From Chloroflexota bacterium (lineage in GTDB: Bacteria > Chloroflexota > Dehalococcoidia > Tepidiformales > Tepidiformaceae), in contig CAUJEQ010000309.1 of assembly GCA_963169135.1 (NCBI GenBank), forward strand, positions 1-23,429: 23,429 nt of DNA, in the 5' to 3' direction. The notes below the pieces were generated by a model. The model saw nothing but the letters and a program-made list of their open reading frames with translations, had not been told where the DNA came from and searched no databases. Below are positions 18,780 through 23,429 of this stretch, in pieces; the stretch's first letter is position 1, and every line of letters starts with the position of its first letter. The translations under genes and the position numbers were made by a program.

Positions 18780-20467
18780 CGGGCAAGCTCCTCGGCCGGG
18801 GCCTCAATCGTCTCGGAAAGGGCCGCTCCCGCGGGCACCATCGGCCACACGTTCTCCTCCTGGTCAATCTGGAAATCGAGGAGGATTGGGCCCTTGTGCG
18901 CGCGTGCCTCCTGGATTGCCGGCGCCACCTCCGCCTTCGTCTCTACCCGGATTGCGCGGATCCCGTACGCATCGGCGAGCTTGCAGAAGTCCGGCTGGGT
19001 CATCGCGGCATCCACGAGGTTCCGGTCGTAGAACAGGTGCTGCCACTGCCGGATCATCCCGAGGTAGCCATTGTTGAAGATGGCAATCTTCACGGGCAGG
19101 TTCTCATCCACCAGTACCGCCATCTCCTGCAGCGTCATCTGGAAGCCGCCATCTCCGCAGATCGCCCACGTCTCTGCATCGGGAAGCGCAACCTGCGCGC
19201 CGATCGCCGCAGGCAGCTCGAACCCCATCGTCCCGAGTCCCCCCGAGGTCACCAGTTGCCGCGGCCGCTTATAGAAGTAGTGCTGACCGGCCCACATCTG
19301 GTGCTGCCCCACGCCCGTCACGATCGTCGCGTCGCCGTTCGTCTCGTCGTATAGCGTCCGGACCACGTACTGCGGCAGCATCCGCCGGCTCTCCCGGATG
19401 TGCAGGCTTGGGTGTTCCTCCCGTACCTGGTCGATCCAGCTCCGCCAGTCCTGGTGCTCCGCTTCCTTCGTCAGGTCGCTCAGTCGCGGAAGCACGTTCT
19501 TCGCGTTACCCACGATCGGCACCGCCGCCGGGAAGTTCTTGCCAATTTCGGCCGGGTCGATGTCGATGTGGATGATCTTCACGCCCGGGTTGAAGTCCTT
19601 GAAGCGCCCCATCGCCCGGTCGTCGAACCGCATCCCGATGGCGATCACCAGGTCCGCCTGGTCCGCCGCCATGTTCGCGTAGAACATGCCGTGCATCCCA
19701 AGCCACCCGTAGCTCAGGTCGTGCGATTCCGGGAACGCCCCGATACCCAGGAACGTCGTGATCACGGGGATGTCCGCCTTCTCCGCGAGCTCAAGCAGTT
19801 CCGTGTGCGCGTCGCCCCAGATGACTCCGTGGCCCGCGATGATAATTGGCCGCGTCGCCTGGTTTATCAGTTCCGCCGCCCTCCGGATCATCCCCGCATG
19901 CCCTTCGGTTGTCGGCTTGTAACCCCGCAGGTTGATCTGCTCAGTCCAGTCGAACTCCGCCTCCTCCTGGAACACGTCCTTCGGGATATCGACCAGCACC
20001 GGCCCCGGCCGCCCCGTCTGGCAGATGTGCGCCGCTTCCCTTATCGAGAGCGGGATCTCCTCGGGCCGCATCACCAGGTAATTGTGTTTCGTGATCGAGT
20101 GCGTGATCCCCGTAATGTCCGCTTCCTGGAAGCCGTCCTTCCCGAGCAGCGATCGCGTCACGTTGCCCGTCAGCGCGAACACCGGCGTTGAGTCCATCCA
20201 CGATGTGCAGATGCCCGTCACCAGGTTCGTCGCGCCGGGGCCGCTCGTGCCAAGACAAACGCCCATTCTGCCGCTCGCGCGCGCATACCCATCGGCCATG
20301 TGTGCCGCGCCCTGCTCGTGCCGCACCAGCACATGCCGGATCCCCGGGTACTGCGGGAGTGTGTCGTAGAGCGGGAGCACAACCCCTCCGGGATACCCGA
20401 AGATCGTGTCCACGCCTTCGCGCTGGAGGCTCTCCAGCGTCATCTGTGCGCCAGTCAAGCGCGCCAT
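18776..20467 (-). CDS. ilvB: Acetolactate synthase large (catalytic) subunit
   Basis: The 563-residue ThDP- and FAD-dependent enzyme condenses two pyruvates to acetolactate (valine/leucine) or pyruvate with 2-oxobutyrate (isoleucine). The N-terminal domain opens with LTGAQMTLESLQREGV and FGYPGG; catalytic Glu51 is in RHEQGAAHMADGYAR. The C-terminal ThDP/Mg motif runs from GDGGFQMTLQEM to IFNN. The length matches the family (about 560). ATG 20467 is chosen because MARLTGAQ is the canonical start and AGGAAGGA lies about 9 nt upstream; the frame is open further upstream (for example ATG 20548) but that extension is not conserved. It forms an overlapping pair with ilvN and is preceded by a 242-nt leader. 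Confidence 0.96.
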   Translation of the reverse strand: MARLTGAQMTLESLQREGVDTIFGYPGGVVLPLYDTLPQYPGIRHVLVRHEQGAAHMADGYARASGRMGVCLGTSGPGATNLVTGICTSWMDSTPVFALTGNVTRSLLGKDGFQEADITGITHSITKHNYLVMRPEEIPLSIREAAHICQTGRPGPVLVDIPKDVFQEEAEFDWTEQINLRGYKPTTEGHAGMIRRAAELINQATRPIIIAGHGVIWGDAHTELLELAEKADIPVITTFLGIGAFPESHDLSYGWLGMHGMFYANMAADQADLVIAIGMRFDDRAMGRFKDFNPGVKIIHIDIDPAEIGKNFPAAVPIVGNAKNVLPRLSDLTKEAEHQDWRSWIDQVREEHPSLHIRESRRMLPQYVVRTLYDETNGDATIVTGVGQHQMWAGQHYFYKRPRQLVTSGGLGTMGFELPAAIGAQVALPDAETWAICGDGGFQMTLQEMAVLVDENLPVKIAIFNNGYLGMIRQWQHLFYDRNLVDAAMTQPDFCKLADAYGIRAIRVETKAEVAPAIQEARAHKGPILLDFQIDQEENVWPMVPAGAALSETIEAPAEELAR

Positions 20468-20709
20468 AATCGAAGGTCCTTCCTGCGTCTCCAACTCATA
20501 TCCCGGCGCTTGCCCCTGTATGGAGCTGGCCGGTGCCCGCCACGCCATCCGGTCGTGGCTACCCGCGCGAGGCCGTAGGCTCCCTCGCGGGCTGAAGGCT
20601 GGAAGGTGGGCCGGTAAGCCTGATTCCCCTCCGTTGCGAGCCGCAGAACACCAGATTACGTCGATATCCGGCCGAACGGAAGCGAAACGATCCGCCCGTG
20701 TGCCCGCCT
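20468..20709 (-). promoter_or_regulatory. Leader region of ilvBN with hairpin, possible attenuation site
   Basis: This 242-nt gap before ilvB contains an inverted repeat, CGCGAGG (20566-20572) and CCTCGCG (20583-20589), with a 10-nt loop; an alternative CCCGCG/CGCGGG pairing (20562-20567 with 20586-20591) is mutually exclusive with part of it. I looked for a T-box motif and for a leader peptide rich in Leu, Ile or Val codons and found neither clearly. A TAATCT hexamer on the minus strand near 20654 is a weak -10 candidate. The long leader ahead of a branched-chain amino acid operon suggests regulation, but the mechanism is not shown. Confidence 0.4.
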
Positions 20710-21255
20710 TCACCCCAATAACCCTGTCACCCATCCCCACGTAGCCTCGACCGCCTCCACAGCCGTGAAGTTGTCCAGCCACCGCCCGTAATGCAACACG
20801 TACTCCTGGAACATCTTCAGCACCAGCAGTATCCCGCCCGCAACAGCCACGTTCCGCCGCGTATAGGCGAACCCCGGCCGCCAGTGGGGCAGGCTCGCCA
20901 CGAACAGGAACCAGAACTCGAACACGTTCGGGAACAGCAGCAGCAATGATCGCGCGTCCGCCACCTCGAACACCACGAACCCGAGCAGCCGGTAGAGATA
21001 CAGCCAGATGGCGATCGTACGGGCCGGGCCTTCCCAGCGCAGCGCCACCAGCAAGAACGTCAGCATGTAGACCTGGTCGACCCATTTGTCGAACACCTGG
21101 TAGTTCTTGAGGCCCCCAAGATCCAGCAGGTTCATCATGAACAGGTCGCTGAAGTCCACCAGCACCGCGATGATCCCGCCCACGAATGCCCACCGGAGCA
21201 CCGGCAGCGATCCCGCTATCCGCGCCAGCCCCACGACGATGTGTTCCAGTGTCAC
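20710..21255 (-). CDS. Integral membrane protein, function unknown
   Basis: The 181-residue product has about five hydrophobic segments: near 22-42, 62-76, 80-98, 103-122 and 135-152. Conserved-looking features are the acidic/aromatic stretches VDFSDLFMMNLLDLGG and YQVFDKWVDQVYM, and aromatic residues near the membrane ends. No family is recognised and no catalytic motif is evident. The start is GTG 21255; no ribosome site is visible in the 66-nt gap from the phosphohexomutase gene, which holds nothing else recognisable. It could be co-transcribed with the upstream sugar genes or with ilvBN. Confidence 0.75.
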   Translation of the reverse strand: MTLEHIVVGLARIAGSLPVLRWAFVGGIIAVLVDFSDLFMMNLLDLGGLKNYQVFDKWVDQVYMLTFLLVALRWEGPARTIAIWLYLYRLLGFVVFEVADARSLLLLFPNVFEFWFLFVASLPHWRPGFAYTRRNVAVAGGILLVLKMFQEYVLHYGRWLDNFTAVEAVEATWGWVTGLLG

Positions 21256-21321
21256 CAGGCCGTCTCGCGCCCGGCACGCTCGACAGGCGCCGCCGGTGAA
21301 CGGACTCTATCAAACTGGCGC

Positions 21322-22743
21322 TCAGGCCACTCCGGCGATCGCTTTACCCGCCTCCAGCACTGGCTTCACCAGCGTGCTCGAGGTCACTTCCGTGTAAATC
21401 CGTAACAGCGGCTCCGTCCCCGATAGCCGGAACAGCAGCCAGCCGTCGTCGATAAAGAACCTCCAGCCGTCGGTCCGGTCCGACCGCAGCACCGGCCGGC
21501 CCGCAATCTCCGTCGGGTTCGCTGCATCCAGCACCGCCTTCACCCGCTCGTTCGAACCCGGCTCCAGGTCGAAGTCCAGTCGCTCATAGTAGTGCGGACC
21601 CGTGATCGCGAACACTCGCTCGAGCAACACCGAGGCGGGCTTGCCCGTCGCCGCCGCATAGTCCAGCAGGTAGAGCCCCGCCAGGATGCCATCACGTTCC
21701 GGCAGGTGCCCGCGGAATCCGTACCCCCCGCTCTCTTCCCCGCCGATGAGCGCGTCCTTCTCCATCATCAGCGGCCCGATGTGCTTAAACCCCACCGGCG
21801 TCTCAAAACAGTCCACCCCGTAGTGGTCTGCCAGCAGCTTCGCCATGTTCGTCGTCGTCACCGACTTCACGACCGGGCCCCGCAACCCCCGCTCCCCGAG
21901 CAGGTAGTTCACCAGCAGCGCGAACGTTCGAAGCTGGTCGACGTAGTTGCCCTTCTCGTCCACCACCCCCAGCCGGTCGGCGTCGCCGTCATTCGCAATG
22001 CCGATGTCGTACCGTCCGGTCGCCATCAGCAGCATGAACTCGCCCAGGTTCGACTCGATCGGCTCTGGCGCCCGGATTCCCGGGAAAGCCGGGTTCCGCT
22101 CGGCGTGGATCTCCGTCACCGTCGTCTTCCCGCCGTACAGCAGCTCCCCGAACAGCCCCGCGCCCGCGCCGTACATCGGGTCCACGGCCACCTTCAGCCC
22201 CGCGTTCTTGATCCGCTGGATATCCACCTGGCCCGCCAACGACTTCAGGTACCCAGGCACCGGGTCGAACCGTTCGATGTCGCCGCTGGTTGCCGCCGCC
22301 ATCTTCAGCCTCGAACGGTCCGCCAGGATCGCCGGCACCCGCTCTTCGATCGCCGCCACGAACTCCGGGCTCGCGCTCCCGCCGTAGTGCGGCTTCACCT
22401 TGATCCCGTTCCACCGGTACGGGTTGTGCGAACTGGTCACCACCACGCCCCCACAGGCCTGAGCCTCGATGATCCGGTAGCTCAGGGCGGGTGTCGGGGC
22501 CGGCCGGTTTGCCAGCTGTACCCGGAACCCGTTGCCTGCCATCACTCGCGCAACCGTCAGTGCGAACTCGTCCGAGAGGAAACGTGTGTCGTACCCCACT
22601 ACCACCGGCCGGGCTGTTCCGTACGTCGCAGCGAAGTGCTCCGCGGTCGCCTGGGCACACGCCTCGACGTTCTCAAAGGTGAAAGTGTCTGCGATGATGG
22701 CTCGCCAGCCATCCGTGCCAAAGTGGACCGGGTTCTCAACCAT
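21322..22743 (-). CDS. Phosphoglucomutase/phosphomannomutase family protein
   Basis: The 473-residue alpha-D-phosphohexomutase interconverts hexose 6-phosphate and 1-phosphate through a phosphoserine. It shows FGTDGWRAIIAD at the N-terminus, the phosphoserine loop TSSHNP (Ser105), the metal-binding DGDADR at 252-257, the sugar-binding GEESGG near 331-336 and the phosphate-binding SGTEPLLRIYTE near the C-terminus, the four domains in order. Whether it prefers glucose or mannose cannot be told from sequence. ATG 22743 is preferred over ATG 22755 because family homology starts right after it. It overlaps the stop of the upstream pyrophosphorylase gene by 8 nt (ATGGTTGA), implying translational coupling and a shared pathway to an NDP-sugar. 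Confidence 0.94.
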   Translation of the reverse strand: MVENPVHFGTDGWRAIIADTFTFENVEACAQATAEHFAATYGTARPVVVGYDTRFLSDEFALTVARVMAGNGFRVQLANRPAPTPALSYRIIEAQACGGVVVTSSHNPYRWNGIKVKPHYGGSASPEFVAAIEERVPAILADRSRLKMAAATSGDIERFDPVPGYLKSLAGQVDIQRIKNAGLKVAVDPMYGAGAGLFGELLYGGKTTVTEIHAERNPAFPGIRAPEPIESNLGEFMLLMATGRYDIGIANDGDADRLGVVDEKGNYVDQLRTFALLVNYLLGERGLRGPVVKSVTTTNMAKLLADHYGVDCFETPVGFKHIGPLMMEKDALIGGEESGGYGFRGHLPERDGILAGLYLLDYAAATGKPASVLLERVFAITGPHYYERLDFDLEPGSNERVKAVLDAANPTEIAGRPVLRSDRTDGWRFFIDDGWLLFRLSGTEPLLRIYTEVTSSTLVKPVLEAGKAIAGVA

Positions 22744-23429
22744 GCGTCCCATCATACCTGCCGCCCGCTTCCATCAACGTACCGGGCGGCGCAACCGCCC
22801 CCGTGCCAATGTGCGAACCTTTACCCGCGACCACCCCTTCCGCGCGCGCCCCCGGGCCCACAACCACCCCGTCTGCCAGGATGCACCGCTCGACCGTTGC
22901 GCCCGCTCCAACCTGCACGCCCTCCCAGAGAATCGAGTCGTTCACCCGGGCGCCTTTGTCTACCCGGCACCCGGCCCCCACCGCCGATCCCCTAATCACT
23001 GCTCCGGCGTCGATCTGAGCGTCCCCGGCGATTGCGTTGCGCCTGCCGAGCAGCTCCCGGTTCAGGCCCAGGTACCGTTGCGGCGTCCCGAGGTCTGCCC
23101 AGTGGCCCTCGAACCGGTAGCCCAGCACCCGCCGCCGCCGCGCAACCAGCGATGGGAAAAGCGTCTCCTCCACCCGCACGGCCCCCGGCGGGATCTCGTC
23201 CACCAGCCCCGGCTCGAAGATCCACACCCCCGCGTTCACCAGACGCGAAGGCGCCTCCCCCCGCGGTGGCTTCTCCACGAACCCGGTGACCAGCCCCTCC
23301 CCATCGACCACGGCCACGCCGAACGCCGACGGGTCGTCCTCCTCGTGCAGCGCAAGCGTCAGATCGGCCCCGAAACCCACGTGCGCCTGGAACGCCGCAT
23401 GGAAGTCAAAGTCAACATAAACATCGCCG
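22736..23429 (-). CDS. NDP-sugar pyrophosphorylase (mannose-1-phosphate guanylyltransferase-like), N-terminus outside window
   Basis: The frame is open to the window edge, so about 231 C-terminal residues are seen. They start inside the catalytic nucleotidyltransferase domain at GDVYVDFDF (the metal-binding GD region), continue with DPSAFGVAVVDGEG, VTGFVEKP and NAGVWIFEP, and then GHWADLGTPQRYL. The last 90 residues are hexapeptide repeats of a left-handed beta helix (for example GAVIRGSAVGAG, GVQVGAGATVE). This architecture belongs to enzymes joining a sugar 1-phosphate to an NTP, such as GDP-mannose or dTDP/UDP-glucose pyrophosphorylases. Coupling to the phosphohexomutase supplies the sugar 1-phosphate. 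The exact nucleotide and sugar are inferred only. Confidence 0.92.
   Translation of the reverse strand, partial: GDVYVDFDFHAAFQAHVGFGADLTLALHEEDDPSAFGVAVVDGEGLVTGFVEKPPRGEAPSRLVNAGVWIFEPGLVDEIPPGAVRVEETLFPSLVARRRRVLGYRFEGHWADLGTPQRYLGLNRELLGRRNAIAGDAQIDAGAVIRGSAVGAGCRVDKGARVNDSILWEGVQVGAGATVERCILADGVVVGPGARAEGVVAGKGSHIGTGAVAPPGTLMEAGGRYDGTHG

Noticed and set aside
20468..21313. Extension of ilvB upstream to a start near 21313
   Set aside because: It would cover the membrane protein gene in another frame; IlvB proteins start at the conserved LTGAQ region and a ribosome site precedes ATG 20467.
22744..22757. TATGAT on the minus strand before ATG 22743 as a -10 box for a leaderless phosphohexomutase transcript
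   Set aside because: It lies within the last codons of the overlapping pyrophosphorylase gene (Tyr-Asp), and the 8-nt overlap suggests co-transcription; chance is more likely.

Overview
This is a GC-rich (by eye about two thirds G+C) bacterial window with dense gene packing, many C- or G-ending codons, several GTG starts and frequently weak or absent Shine-Dalgarno sequences. The gene content is chromosomal housekeeping and catabolism: a biotin-dependent acyl-CoA carboxylase, short-chain dehydrogenase, crotonase, DinB-like proteins, ilvBN and phosphohexomutase. A large multi-PAS hybrid kinase is also present. This fits a Chloroflexota (Dehalococcoidia/Tepidiforma-like) or similar high-GC lineage, but there is no rRNA or tRNA to settle it. 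I see no insertion sequence, prophage or CRISPR array.

Layout. 1-165 is the tail of a membrane protein. 257-1867 is a methylcrotonyl-CoA carboxylase-type carboxyltransferase, preceded by a 7-bp pyrimidine tandem repeat. 1989-3620 is an exported protein made of three Cys-pair repeats, with a possible ECF-sigma promoter, ended by a strong hairpin shared with the convergent SDR gene. 3704-5461 (minus strand) holds an SDR and a crotonase. 5606-8684 carries a GNAT, a DinB-like protein, a small opposite-strand zinc-ribbon-like protein and a 14-TM MFS transporter.

8803-14311 is the most distinctive stretch: three co-directional genes encoding a soluble hybrid histidine kinase with seven PAS domains, an HtrA-like protease with no visible signal or anchor, and a NarL-type regulator whose receiver has lost its acidic pocket. 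Together they look like a signalling module that is not a textbook two-component pair.

14312-17347 (minus strand) is an AI-2E-family membrane protein tightly coupled to the biotin carboxylase/BCCP subunit, which could partner the carboxyltransferase at 257-1867. 17454-17999 is a second DinB protein. 18168-21255 (minus strand) is a small membrane protein followed, after a structured leader, by ilvB and ilvN (first step of branched-chain amino acid synthesis). 21322-23429 (minus strand) is a phosphohexomutase overlapping an NDP-sugar pyrophosphorylase that runs off the window; together they would make an activated hexose.
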